Shown here: in pieces, positions 22,190-33,581 of the stretch
Layout: each line of letters begins with the position of its first letter
Numbering within the stretch: position 1 is the first letter of the stretch
Assembly (NCBI GenBank): GCA_914767885.1
Contig: CAJZBQ010000021.1
Coordinates: forward strand, 186,001-250,000
From: Blepharisma stoltei
Taxonomy: Eukaryota > Ciliophora > Heterotrichea > Heterotrichida > Blepharismidae
DNA: 64,000 nucleotides
Direction of reading: 5' to 3'
Translations under genes and position numbers: made by a program
The notes under the pieces: generated by a model
The model's database searches: none
Told to the model about the DNA's origin: nothing
Seen by the model: only the letters and a program-made list of their open reading frames with translations

Positions 22190-23893
22190 ATGGCAACTGA
22201 GTACCTGTCTGAAGTTTTTCAGCTTTCAAAATCCAACCCAAAAGCAATAAATGCTGTACAGTTTATCATACAAAAAACACATAGTGATCTTATATCAAGC
22301 CCGATAGTCCAAGCAATGAGAGCTCCTCGGGTATGTTTTATATAGAAATCAAGTCTGAATAATTTAATCTCAAAATTGCATTTAAAATCGCAGAATGATG
22401 AAAGAGAAGAGCTGCTTCGGAAAGAAAAACTTAAAGAAGCAAAAACGCAAAAAAGAATGCTTCAGGAGCAGCTTATGTCTATCCAAGAATCAATCCGAGC
22501 CTTAGATGAAATTGATGAAACCGCTGATCAAGCTAATAAAATCAATCTTCAAAATTCAAGAGTGCGAAGAGAGTACTTATTTCTCCCAATTAATATAAAC
22601 ATAAAAAAATATTTTTAATGGTATTTTTAAAAATTTTAGGCAAATATGAATTTAATTTGTAAAATTTATGTTTTAAAATGTAATTTGTTTAAAATTAAAC
22701 AAAATTAGCTAGAGATTTCATGAAAGAGGAAATTAGAAATGGAAAAGAAAAAATGTGAAGAAGCTTCAATGCTTGCAAGAAAGTTTTATTTGGAACAAAA
22801 ACGTCTGCAAAAGAAATGGAACAAAAAACTAAAAGAAAGGGATCTGATGATAGAAGAAGACTTAAAAGCCAAACAGCAAGAGCTTGAAGCTGAAAACCTC
22901 CGCAAAGAAGAAGAATACAAAGAATACCTTGAAAGAATGCAGCTGAAAAAAGAAAAAAGGCAGCAAGAGCTCGAAGAAATGAAAAAATTAAATTCCTACT
23001 ACGAAGAAATTAAAAAGAAAAAGCCTTTATACGTAAAAATCGAAGAAAAATACAAAAGCGAATACGAAATGCCAGAGCTCGAAAAAAGAAAAGCTGAGCT
23101 TGCCAAGAAAAGAATGATGTATCAGCCTGTCAAACTTGAAGAAATTGCTGAGCACGCCAAATGATATGACACTATTAAGCATGAGCAGCAAAAAAAAGTC
23201 GAAAGGGAGCAGCTATCAAAATTACTAGACAGCCAAATTAGGCTAAGTGAGACCATGAGGAGCTCCTGAAGTGCAAGAATTCTTGAGCACGATAAATTAG
23301 AAAAAGAAGCCCAAGAAGCTCAAAGAGAAGAAAGGCTAAAAATGATTGAAAAGAAAACAAGATACGCAGAACTCGTAAAAGAAATGTTCCAGCCTTCTAT
23401 AGATAGAGCTAAGCAGCAAGAACTCCAAGAAAGGATCGAGCAGCAGGTGAACCCACCAAAACACAAAATATCGAAAACTATTGAAAATACTTTGGCATAT
23501 AACAGTCCTATTGTTAAATGGAAGCCGGGACTTAAAAAACCTAAAGCAAAAGAAGAGGCCAAAAAAGAAGTTAAAGTCTTTGATTATCTAGGACATATGA
23601 GGAAGGTCAGAGAAGACCAACTTAATGAACAAAATACTGATAATTTGGATATTGATTGGGAAAATGATATACACTCAAATCTCCCAGCTGCTGAAAAAGC
23701 CAAAAGAATTAAAGCAAAAGCAGATAAACTAGAGAAAAAATGTAAAAGAAAAGAAATGGTTTTCAGGTCGAGCATGCCTGCAAATCTGAAAGCAATTAAG
23801 CAAAGCGAAAGTGTGGATAATTTATTGATTAATTCAATAAAAGCAAAATTGGCTGTTTTGGAATATACTGGGAATAATGAAGGATATAATTAA
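22190..23893 (+). CDS. Coiled-coil protein, 510 aa, probably axonemal or basal-body
   Basis: ATG at 22190. A 15-nt intron (GTATG..TATAG) lies at 22331-22345 and an IES at 22578-22735; TGA codes Trp at 23162 and 23267. The protein is a near-continuous Lys/Glu/Gln helix. A conserved-looking stretch (KKPLYVKIEEKYKSEYE.. ELEKRKAELAKKR) recalls ciliary CCDC/CFAP proteins, but I cannot assign an orthologue. The C-terminal third is more basic and less helical. The IES removal gives ..RVRREYL/EMEKKKCEEAS.., keeping the helix register. Confidence 0.75.
22578..22735 (-). mobile_element. MITE-1 relic acting as an IES
   Basis: Excised length 156 bp. Only the core of MITE-1 survives (ATTTATGTTTTAAAATG.., AAACAAAATTAGCTAGAG). 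The CTCCGTGAGCG ends are gone apart from a vestigial TTCTCCC. It is still bounded by TTA on both sides, and removal restores frame. Confidence 0.85.
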
Positions 23894-24003
23894 TAAAAAA
23901 ATCGTTAATTATTCTGTCGGAAAATATTTTTGAATTTTTGAAAAATATTATTTCATTATGCTATTTTTTTATAAAATAGTATAGAAAGTTGTTATATAAT
24001 TAA

Positions 24004-24303
24004 ATGGGCTGCTGCAAATCTAGTATCGAAAAAGCAGAATTCTTACTGCAGGAACAAAAATTAGTAGAAAGTGAAATGACTACAGGCTGCGATTCCCCTA
24101 ATTTCAAATACTTACAAAATAATGAAGCTGATACTCCGACCACAACAAAAGCAGTGGAAACTCCTAAGTTTGGGAAATTTACTTTTAATTTCAATGAAGA
24201 TATAAACGAAGATGAAGAAAATTTTAGAATTGATAAAAGAACGGATTATAAAGCAAAAGGATCAGAAAAAAATTCTAATAAAAACACACAGAAAAGTAAT
24301 TAG
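24004..24303 (+). CDS. Small, probably dual-acylated protein, 99 aa
   Basis: Begins MGCCKSS, a strong N-myristoylation plus palmitoylation motif that would anchor it to membranes. The rest is hydrophilic and acidic then basic (NEDINEDEENFRIDKRTDYK). No domain is recognised. The lipidation signal at the start codon supports this as a real gene and fixes the start. Confidence 0.7.
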   Translation: MGCCKSSIEKAEFLLQEQKLVESEMTTGCDSPNFKYLQNNEADTPTTTKAVETPKFGKFTFNFNEDINEDEENFRIDKRTDYKAKGSEKNSNKNTQKSN

Positions 24304-24710
24304 TGCACATATTTTAACTTTTTCCGGAATTTATTTTAATATATTTTTTATAAATGCGTTTGTTTCTGCAGTTAAAAATATTAGAATTGTTTAATATATA
24401 ATAATAGCCAGTTTTTAAATATTTTGATATAATAAAACGATAATAATTATATGGCTTTAAAAAATAATATAAATTATTATAGTAAGATAAAAGATTAATT
24501 AAACATTTGGTATAATGGAATGGCATTGGTATTATATTCTGCAATAAATAATAATTTCTTTTATAGACAATTATAATAGAAGCTAGATCAAAATTCAGAG
24601 CTTATCTTCAATAATATTCCATTAAATTGATGAAAAATTAAAAATATCAACATTTTTGAATGATAATATCCCATTTTACGACATATCAGAAAATTAGATG
24701 AAATTTTAAA
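24304..24710. other. AT-rich spacer
   Basis: About 400 bp of AT-rich DNA with no conserved frame, repeat or RNA gene that I can see. Confidence 0.5.
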
Positions 24711-25328
24711 ATGAAAGAAGATAAAGATACGCCACTTCAACCAGAAGAAAATGAATTATATCGAGTTAGAACCCAAGAAAATACTGAGCATATAAATAGT
24801 GAAGACCTCAGTCCCAATGCCCAGAGAATAACTAGCGAAACTGATGAACTTAATTTTCAACCTATTTCGCTTGATCATCCTTTAGATTTTAAGCAGAAAT
24901 CCGAAAGCAATGCTGTCTATTCCTCAATAATAGGCTACGCAAAATTCACCAGATGATATTCAATCATAGACTGCTTGATTTGTTTAATTTTTCTGATTTC
25001 TGAGTTTTACTATCTCGTTTTGCTTATTTTTGTCCCTATTATAGGCTATTTAGCGGGATATCATTTAAATAAGCTTCTTCTAACAGGATACATTATATAC
25101 GAAGTGATTATTTCAGTAATCAGGGTTTTGATTATTCCAATTTCTAATTTTTTATTATTCAAAGTGCTGACAACCATGACTGTTATTTTCACATTTTTTA
25201 TTGTGCTATTCTTGATTCGGTTTTACAGGCATTTAGGGAAAATTAATGAAGAAGAAAAGCAAGAAATTCATGTGCTTTTGCATAAGCGGATTAAGTCGCA
25301 TGAAATCCCAAAAAAAGAATTTAATTAA
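24711..25328 (+). CDS. Multi-pass membrane protein, 205 aa
   Basis: ATG at 24711, TAA at 25326; TGA at 24954 reads as Trp. An acidic cytosolic N-terminus of about 80 residues is followed by three to four hydrophobic segments (IDCLICLIFLISEFYYLV, VLLIFVPIIGYLAG, LLLTGYIIYEVIISVIRVLI, TTMTVIFTFFIVLFLI), then a basic tail. No signal peptide. It resembles small ciliate tetraspan-like proteins of unknown role. No family can be named. Confidence 0.75.
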
Positions 25329-25419
25329 TAAAAATTTTGTTTCTATAAGAATAATTATCTCTACTAATTATCTATCTGCGTAATATTTTATAAGAGTAAT
25401 TTTCATTGATAATAATCAT

Positions 25420-26739
25420 ATGAAGGAATTAATTTTGACTCTTATCGTATCAATTTGTTCTGCTCAGTACTTGAATTTCTTTGTAGTGACTGACATTCAC
25501 TATGATATTGCTTATCAGCAAAATTATAGCTATCCTTATCTTTGCCACTCAGTTGGCATTGATGGCGAAAAATTGAATCCAGTCCCAACTAATGATACAG
25601 CTCCTTTAGGAAGGTATTTTTGTGACTCTCCTATGACGCTGGCAGCACTAGCTTTTCAACAAATGAAAGCAGTTAACCCAAACCCAGATTTTATTTTACT
25701 TTTAGGAGACTCTGTCGCCCATTTTACTTCAACTTTATTAAACCAGCAAGGAGTATATGACAAAGAAGCTGATAAAAATTTGGTATTATCAACCTTTACT
25801 AAAGTAACCCAGCTTTTTACTAAATATTTCCCTAACACTCAGCTACTCCCTGTAATTGGAAATAATGATGGTTTTAGTGATTACCAAATCCCTGAAGGTG
25901 TAGAAGGCACTAACTATTTAAAATTCCTATATAATCTTTGAAGCCCTTTAATTGGATTTATGACTGATACTTTTATGAAAGGCGGATACTATGCTAGCAT
26001 AACTAAAGGTGGCCTGAATTTTATTTGTTTAAATTCAAATTATTTTAGCACTCATATAAAGCTCCCTCTAATAGAAGCTGATGAACAATTAGAGTGGCTT
26101 AGAAGCCAGCTGCAGGCAAACAGAGCAAAATCTATTATAATTATGCACATTTCTCCTGGAGTTTCTATGTATGGAAAAGGAGATCCAGATTGGGACAATG
26201 ATTACGTTACTAAATTTTTATCAATTGTCACAGCTTTTCAAAGCAAAATTTCTTATATTTTTGCTGGGCATTACCATTTTGGATTTTTCCAGCTGGTGCC
26301 AGGAACTCAGCTTTCTATAATAGTCCATCCTTCGGTGTCTCCATTTTTCGGAAATAATCCAGGATTTAGATATTATACACTTAATGGCAACACTCAAGAT
26401 TATATAGACTATACTTATGATTTAAACCAGACAGGCTGGTACACCCATAGTTTTTCTCAAATGTATAATTTGGATACGCTTAATTTTACTAGTGTTTATA
26501 GCATGCTGTCTAAGAATTTTACTATGCTAAACCAGTTTTTAGCGAGGTCATATGGATTAGATGTAGAGCCAGGGATTGCTAATGAATATGTATGGAATCT
26601 TGCATTGGGGTTAAATTATACCACTCAACAGTCATTAGGAAGATCTGTCATGCTATGCTCTATGCAATATTTGGCGTTTAGCGACTTTCAAAAATGCATA
26701 GGCAATGTGAGAGGACTATTAAGAGGTAGAAACCATTAA
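25420..26739 (+). CDS. Acid sphingomyelinase-like phosphodiesterase
   Basis: 439 residues with an N-terminal signal peptide (MKELILTLIVSICSAQ). Metallophosphoesterase motifs appear in order: TDIHYD near 29, LLGDSVAH near 94, GNND near 147, HISPG near 240 and AGHYHFG near 280. These supply the two-metal site of the calcineurin-like fold used by ASM-like (SMPDL3-type) enzymes. TGA near 25939 reads as Trp. Several NxS/T sites fit a secreted or lysosomal glycoprotein. There is no N-terminal saposin domain, so it matches SMPDL3-type enzymes, which cleave nucleotide or phospholipid phosphodiesters; the substrate is unknown. Confidence 0.9.
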
Positions 26740-26766
26740 TATTCTAAAAAATAATTATAATTACAA

Positions 26767-27959
26767 CTACTCAAAAGATGATCATTCTCTATCGCCTTCG
26801 ACTATGCTTTCGTTAAAATCTAAAAATGGCTTTACTTCATATACTTTCATACTTAAATCAGCTTCATTGATTTTGCATTTATATAAGTTTCCATCTAAAT
26901 TTGCAACACAGAATTCGTCATTATTCACAAAACAAGCAGCTGGCCCAACACTGATTGATAAAGGACAAGTTCAAGTGATGTCAGGATTTAAAGTCAATTT
27001 TGAAGTGCTCCTTTCATATTGGAAATATGTGGGAAGATATTTACTAAACATCCCAGTTACTGAGCTGCTTTGAGGGTTTTCAAGTCTTCATAGATGAATC
27101 GTAAATCTGTTGCTTGTTGCTATTAAATATTTATTTTCAGGACTAAAAGTGATTGAAGAAATCAAGGCTGGGTTAGTTCCCCTTCGCAGCTCATGCAATA
27201 TTTCAAGTGTATTGCAGTCGAAGACTCTTATAATAGTGCCTTGCTCACTAGCGCTCGCTCCATAAGTTCCTGAGTAATCTAAGCTTAAATGGACGACTGG
27301 ATTTTCATGGATAAGTGCTTGCTTAGTTTCTCTAGTCTCAAAATTCGTAATCTTTATATATCCTGGATTCATATCTAGCGTAGCAAGTATAAATTTGTCT
27401 TTATCATACGAGCTCGCCGCAACACCTTTTTCGTTATCACAAGTAGGTATTGAAGCTATCGGTCTTAAAGAGTTCAATAAATACACATAAGTCTAAATAT
27501 TTTTTACAATTTTTTTCAGCACAATAATACAATGATCTTTTCTTATATCTTTTATATATGAATTTATCATAAAAATACAAGAAAAATCTATGAGGTGTTA
27601 TTTATAGTAAATTTTTATAATAAAATATTTTTAACTTCTGATCGAAATCTTGCTTCTGTTTTGATTTCTCCGTCTTTTGCATCCCAAAAATAGACTATAT
27701 TTGGAGGATAACAAGAGTTTATGGAGCTTCCTGAAATGCAAAAAAGCTGGCTTTCGAACATTTGGATTAGGGTGGAAATTCCTCCAGGAAAATGCAGCGC
27801 TGTTTCTGAATCACATCGGAAATTGATCTTGGCATCTTCAAGACGAATAACCCTGAATCCTTTTGTGGTGCCGACTGAAAGAAGAGTGTTTATATTTCGC
27901 TCATTTGGCTGATTGAAATTTAGTCTTAGGATTCTGTTTCCTATCTCTTCTGAGCTCAT
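26767..27959 (-). CDS. PROPPIN, WIPI4/WDR45-like phosphoinositide-binding beta-propeller
   Basis: 366 residues after removal of a 77-bp IES (27544-27622) and a 15-nt intron (27493-27507). The LRRG motif (HELRRGTNPALISSITFS) is the paired lipid-binding site of the family; LRRG rather than FRRG and the PPNIVYFWD blade point to the WIPI3/4 branch. The restored middle reads VKNILRKDHCIIVLKKITYVY, typical of blade 3. The C-terminal blade (FSKYLPTYFQYERSTSKL) lies beyond a TGA read as Trp. These proteins bind PI3P/PI(3,5)P2 in autophagy and endosomal sorting. Confidence 0.92.
27544..27622. other. Short IES in the PROPPIN gene
   Basis: Excised length 77 bp. Joins VKNIL/RKDHCIIV in frame. The intron lies 37 nt away on the downstream side, so two kinds of removable sequence are almost adjacent. 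Confidence 0.9.
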
Positions 27960-28219
27960 TTTATTTATTATATTAATAAGGCATTTAAAATTTAAGCATT
28001 CTATATTTTTATTAAATAATCTTAATGCTGTGTATTTAAATTAAAAAAATTATCAGCACAAAAAGATAGTTGATCTATCATTAGCAGTTTAAATTTACTA
28101 GATCTTAATTAAGATTAATCATAACTATATCTCTATATACTAGCTACTACCATCATATAATTTCTAACAAATTAATATATTCTGCCTAACTAATAGCTAA
28201 GAGATATAATTCGCGATGA

Positions 28220-31200
28220 TTAATTTTCTTCACTTTCTTCTTTTTCAGAGTTAGATGAAAATGACGAATTCGAGCTTGAATTGCTATCAGACGACGAGCT
28301 TCTTTCTCTTTTTTCCTCCAGAATTTCTTCATCTACACTTGAATACAGCAAAGCTCGAATTTCATCAAATCCATAATACACCTGAAACTGCGACTTCGGG
28401 GCATTTTGTGCAGCAAATTTAGCTTCTTGTATTGCGTCCTTTAAGAACTTGTTGTCAGTTTTCCTTAAAACGACCCCTCCAAATCCTGCAGGTCCAACTG
28501 GGGTAGTTTTCATTACGGTGCTAGGAGTGATTTTTGTATTTAAAATGCTTTGTCGCCTTTGGAAACCGCCCATCATAATAGATCCTCTTCTTTCTCCTTG
28601 CCTTATAATAGAGGTCCTTCTTTCTATTTGGACTTCTCTGTCTTTTTGTTTTATATCAGATTCTAAGGTTTCTATTTGGACCTTAGCTCTGTTTAATTCA
28701 TTTTCTAATACAAGCTGCTTAGATTTAGCGGCGACTAACTCGTTATTTTTTTCTTCAAATAGGCTGGAAATTCTTTTCTTGTCAGATAGCGCGATATTTA
28801 ATTTATTTTCAAATTCTTCTGCTTCTTCTCTTAGCTGCTTTTCAATGTTTAAGCATTCTTGCTTTATTTTAGTTTTTTCTTCTAATAGCTGCTGATATTG
28901 TACTAGTTGTTCTTCTTTAATCTTGGCTAAAGTTTCATTTAGGACAGTGACTGATTGTTTTAGCTGAGAATTTTCTTGAGAAATTTTTTCGAAATTTTCT
29001 GTGAATTCGGCTTTGGCCTTCTCTGATTGATCGAGGACTGCTTTGTTTTCTTCTTGGCTTATACTAAGAATAATTATATAAGAGCCAGCTTTTATATTTA
29101 TTATAGTAAATTAAATACTGTCTGATAAGTAGCATTTATTTATAAATAGTTTATTTCAAGTTCTTTTAATCTTGCATTTATTTTGGTTTTTGACTGTTTT
29201 TCTTCAACTAATTCTTTTACTATTTTGTTATATTTTTCATTGACTGTTTTTAATTGTGCTGCTAATTTTTCTTTTTCTTCAGCCTTAATTTCTTCATTTT
29301 TTCTAGCTGAATCTAATTGAGCCATAAAAGTTTTTAGCTGAGCCCCTAATGCTTGTTTTTCTTCTTTTGCTCTGTTTAAGCTTTCTTGGAAATGGCTGTT
29401 CATTTCTTGTATATAATTTTCTCTTTCCTGAATAAGTGCTTTATCGCTTACATTTTGATTTAATAAAGACCTTAATGACTGGATTTCAGCAACAGACTGC
29501 TTTACTTCAGCTTGGAGGCTGAAATTTTCACTTCTTATAGCTTCTTTTTCTCTATTTGAGTTATCAATAGCTTCTTTCAAGCTAACTTGAAGCTTATTAA
29601 TTTGATTTTTTGCTTCATTTAGCTGTTTTCTCAAATTTTCATTTTCTTTTTGAAGTTTTTCTATTTGGTTAATATAATCATCCTCTTTGTCTTCAATTTC
29701 AAATAGCCTTTTGTGGAGATCTTCATTATTTTTTTCTGTTTCTCTATATTTTCCTTCTAAAACTGCTTTTTCTTCTATTAAAATTTTAATTTGGTTTTTC
29801 AGCTTCTCATTCTCATTTTCTGCTTGTGATCTTTTTTCTATTTCAGCTTGCAAATTATTTTCAGCATTGCTAAGCTTATCTTTTATAAGGCTTTCTTGTG
29901 CCAATAATCTGTCTCTTTCTTGGGTGGCTTCAATAGCTCTTTCTTCTTGAGTACTAAGATCTGATTTTAGATTTGTGATTTTTCGGGTCATTGAATTGTT
30001 TTCTTCTGATAATTGGATTATTTTTCCTTGGTTTTCATTGGATTCTTTTTTAAGGTTTTCTATTATTTCTTCATAGTAGTTTCTTTGTTGCTCATTTTGA
30101 GATGTTAATTTATTTACCTGCTCGTTGGCTTCATCAACTCTATCTTTATATGAGTCAACTTCTTCTCTAATCTCCCTATTAAGAAAACTCAAAATGATTC
30201 TTGTTAGGTATTTTGCAATTAAATATTTTTTCACCAGATACATCTATTTAATTTGCAAAATATATATGAATTTTTAATATAAAAAAAATATTTTTTTAAA
30301 AATTTGAATAGTAAATTATTCACTGATTAAGGGGATAAGTGACACCATATCCCCTCCATGCGTTTCTTTTTCTTCTGCCATTTCTACCTGATGTTGCAGC
30401 AATTCAATCTGTTTTTGCGAAGCAACTGACAAAGTTTCATATTTTATTTTCAATTCCTGATATTCCACCGACATATCTCCTTGGAGAAGCACTTCAGCCC
30501 CAGAATCTTTGTCAATCAGCATTTTTTTCAGCCTTTCTATCTCCAGCTTTAATTGCTCTACCAATGCTTCCAGCTCTTCAGCCGATCTTTTTACATTGCT
30601 TTTCGCGCTATTTTTAACCATTTTAGCTCGCTCAGCAAACTTCAAAGTCCCCACAGTCTCTTCAAAATGTACCTTTCTCATAGACCCCGTACACACAAGG
30701 GCAGTTTTTGCATTCCCTCCTAAAGACTCTTTAACTCCCCCATGTGTGAGCAAACAAAATTTTTTTTAATATATAAGCGATAATTATATAATTAAATTTG
30801 CTTAATTTTAAACAGCCTGTATTTTAATACGCAAATTTTATAAATTAGATTAATTCTTACTTTTCTCAATAGAGGTTTTCTTAAATTTCGAAAAAAAAAA
30901 ATACTATAAAATTTTAATATAAATTTAAAAAAAATTAGCCCCCTCAGTGACCGAGCAAAATGTTTTTGTTTACTCACAGAGGAGAGTAAGTATTTGGGTA
31001 AGCTTACTTTCTCTATAGGGTATATGAGTTTCATTTTTACTAGTCAAGGCTTTGATGCATCTACCTAAGGTAGTCAAACTCAAATTGATTTTTTGAGCTT
31101 CTTTTAAAGCCTGCCCAGTTGCCCCTGTTTTGCTTAACTTTTCGCTCCCTGCCAAATCAACTAGATTCAATCTTGATGATTTACTGCTCCCATCCGCCAA

Positions 31201-31875
31201 AACCTGATCCACAGTAATAATAAAAACTGTATGAGACCTGCTACTCCTTGCATTTTGTCCAGTTGCACAAGTAATCCTATTAGCCGTCGCTATAGAAATT
31301 GCATCAAAAACTTCTTCAGGTGTCGTAATGCATCTTTCAAACAGTCCAATTACAGACATCCCCTGCCCAACAAATTCTCTGATTTTTAGATTTGTATTTG
31401 GTGGTGTCGTAAGAATATCATTGATAGCTTCATTATAAATTTCTATATAACTGACCTTAATAGTAAACTGGGTGCTTTTTTTAATCCCTTGCTCGACTAA
31501 ATCAAATATATGAAAAGTACTTCTTGGGATAATTCCAAAGAGTTCTTGAATGCTTTCAGGAATTTCACTTTGATTTACCAATACCTCTGTTACTTCTTCT
31601 GGACCAAGCATAGAGAAGGTTTTTCCTGAGCCACTTTGCCCGTAGGCGAATATTGTACTGTTATAGCCGTCCATAAAGCTGTCAACAATTTTTCGAGACG
31701 ATGATTCGTATAGATCCTCTTGAGTTTTGTCTGGACCTAAAATGGCATCAAATGCATAGATATGGTCTTTTTTGTCGTTTTTTAGAGTTGTGGGGGTAAT
31801 GGTTCAGTTAACGAAGTCTCCTGAGTCACCTTTTTCATTCGCTCGAAAGCGGAAAACTACATTGACGGATTCCAT
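28220..31875 (-). CDS. Kinesin with N-terminal motor, 1,046 aa
   Basis: Starts MESVNVVFRFRANEKG at 31875. Three IESs (30732-30988, 30168-30337, 29060-29153) are removed in frame. Motor motifs: P-loop GQSGSGKT, switch I NARSSRSH, switch II DLAGSEKLSKTGA, and HIPYRESKLTQIL/KESLGGNAKT across the first IES. The neck and stalk follow as a long coiled coil with short breaks. The tail is Ser-rich and acidic (SSSSDSNSSSNSSFSSNSEK). Motor sequence and domain order fit conventional (kinesin-1-like) plus-end transporters. TGA in the N-terminal beta-sheet (FVNWTITP) reads as Trp. Confidence 0.92.
29060..29153. other. Short IES in the kinesin stalk
   Basis: Excised length 92 bp. Joins LKELEI/SQEENKAVL in frame and continues the coiled coil. 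Confidence 0.88.
30168..30337. other. IES in the kinesin stalk, possible MITE-1 relic
   Basis: Excised length 168 bp. Joins GGDMVSL/REEVDSYK. A second TA six bases inside the right edge would also keep frame (..SLREIREEV..), so the exact cut is uncertain. The interior resembles the AT-rich core of MITE-1. Edge sequences TATCCCC and GGGAGATTA form short inverted repeats. Confidence 0.82.
30732..30988 (+). mobile_element. MITE-1 copy, internally deleted, in the kinesin motor
   Basis: Excised length 255 bp. Left end CTCCCCCATGTGTGAGCAAAC, right end CTCACAGAGGAGAG. Removal gives SKLTQIL/KESLGGN, the invariant kinesin sequence. The outer G/C tracts are eroded. Confidence 0.93.
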
Positions 31876-32965
31876 ATTATTCTCTTGGAGAGAGTTATTA
31901 AGTTTAATGTAAATATCAGCAATTGACGAAATTTTGATGAAAAAGAGATTGAAATAGTCTGATAAAAATTATTTAGATATATAGAATTATAGAATTATAG
32001 TAAGAGAATAAATGAATTGAGATTTTATTTTTTTGGTTTGGTATCAAATTTATATATATGTGAGATTATTAGAGATGCTTTTTTATTATAGATTAGATTA
32101 GATTAGAAATATGTTATAGCGGGTCTTAAGGGATTATTTCAGCCCCTCGCCGTCCCACGGATAGCTTCGCAGTGACGCTAAGCGCTATCCTCACACCACC
32201 TTTTTCCCATTCTGACGTCATCAAAAAATGGAGACGTCGAAGGTCTTCTGGGAAGCCACCCCATCCGGTCAGGGTCTCCGAATCTCAGCAGAAAGCTCCT
32301 TCAACCTCTGACAGGGGCTCAGAGTACAGGGGAACCGCCTTCTGCCTTCTCCATGACCTGTCAGAACCGTATCACAGGTACAATAATGCTCTCATGGAGT
32401 GGTATCGGGACTTTGCGCCAGTAGGGTTAACTCGTAGGTAAAGGAAAAAAAGACACAAGGGTCAACCCCAAGTCAAAAAACCCACCCCGGAGAACTATCG
32501 CCATGTGGCTCGCCTTTCCTGGGCCTGGATCAACTCACAGGTCACCAGGAGTCCACGTCAGATCACGCCATTTTAATAATTCTCTTTTATTATAGGATAT
32601 TGAAATTAAACTAAAAATAATTGAAAATTATTTCTATTGATATTTTCGAAAAATATAAATTTACAAAAATTCATAGCAAACATTCACTTGATAACCTAGG
32701 CTAGGAAAATTAAAATCCTTTAATTCTTACTAATCTAGCAACCTAATAATCTATAATTTCATTAAAATTATGCAATTTTCAATATTAATTTTCATTACTT
32801 CAATTTTTAAAACTATAAACAATCATAAATTTACCTGACAAAAATAAAACGCTATGAAATCTCATAAGGCGCTTTTTAAAGACATTTGCATATGAAATTT
32901 ATTTAATATTGGCGCCATTTTCTTAATTATGCGGCTATTCTTCGATTGAATATAATAAAATTTAA
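31876..32965. other. Intergenic spacer with an R-type element
   Basis: Divergent spacer between kinesin and CKS1. The central 500 bp is the GC-richer element at 32081-32595; the rest is AT-rich with no frame I can support. Confidence 0.6.
32081..32595 (-). mobile_element. R-type retroposon, diverged
   Basis: Flanked by TTTTATTATAG at 32081-32091 and 32585-32595. In minus orientation it starts AATTATTAAAATGGCGTGAT and ends in a (TCTAA)n tail next to the left duplication. The duplication contains TA, so precise TA-TA removal is possible. GC content is far above its surroundings. Confidence 0.75.
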
Positions 32966-33581
32966 ATGCCTCATTTTCCTAACGAGATCGAATATTCAGA
33001 AAAATACAACGACGATGTGTATGAGTATAGGCACGTGCATCTGCCTAAAACGACCTTTAAGAAGATGCCAAGAGGAAGACTGTTATCAGAGAGCGAATGG
33101 AGAGCTCTAGGTGTTCAACAAAGCCGAGGATGGGTTCACTATGAAATTCATAGGCCAGAACCTCATGTTCTCTTGTTTAGAAGACCTTTGGGGACTGATC
33201 CATTGACCGGATTAGCGCCTGCAGCACACCACACTGCAAGTATTTTATTAAACTCCCCCCCCTCCGTGAGTGAACAACAAATTTTGTTCACTCACGGAGG
33301 GGGGTTAATTTTTTTTTTTTAAAAAATTTTAAAAAATTTTTATTTTCGAAATTTAAAAAAATCCTAATTTGCAAAAATTGGGAATCAAATATTAATTTAA
33401 TTTATAAAATTTATGTTTTAAAACGCAATTTGTTTAAAAATTAAACAGAATTAGCTATAGATTTCATTATATTAATTATCACTTATATATCAAATTTTTT
33501 TTCCATTAAAATTTTTGTTCACTCACGGGAGGGGGGAAATTAAGAATAATTTATATATTACACAAAACATCTTTTATATAA
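32966..33581 (+). CDS. CKS1 cyclin-dependent kinase regulatory subunit
   Basis: 107 residues. The core is unmistakable: [57 protein letters not shown], with the phosphate-binding Arg and the HxPEPH hinge. CKS proteins bind CDKs and phospho-substrates. A MITE-1 (33249-33542) sits after [14 protein letters not shown]. After its removal the protein ends [12 protein letters not shown], so the element affects only a poorly conserved C-terminal extension. Confidence 0.95.
33249..33542 (-). mobile_element. MITE-1 copy in CKS1
   Basis: Excised length 292 bp. Terminal hairpin on the left (CTCCGTGAGTGAAC..GTTCACTCACGGAG). The right end stops after a single CACTCACGGGAGGGGGG unit, so the usual second unit is missing. 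Two extra A bases lie between the left TA and the C-tract. Confidence 0.9.
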
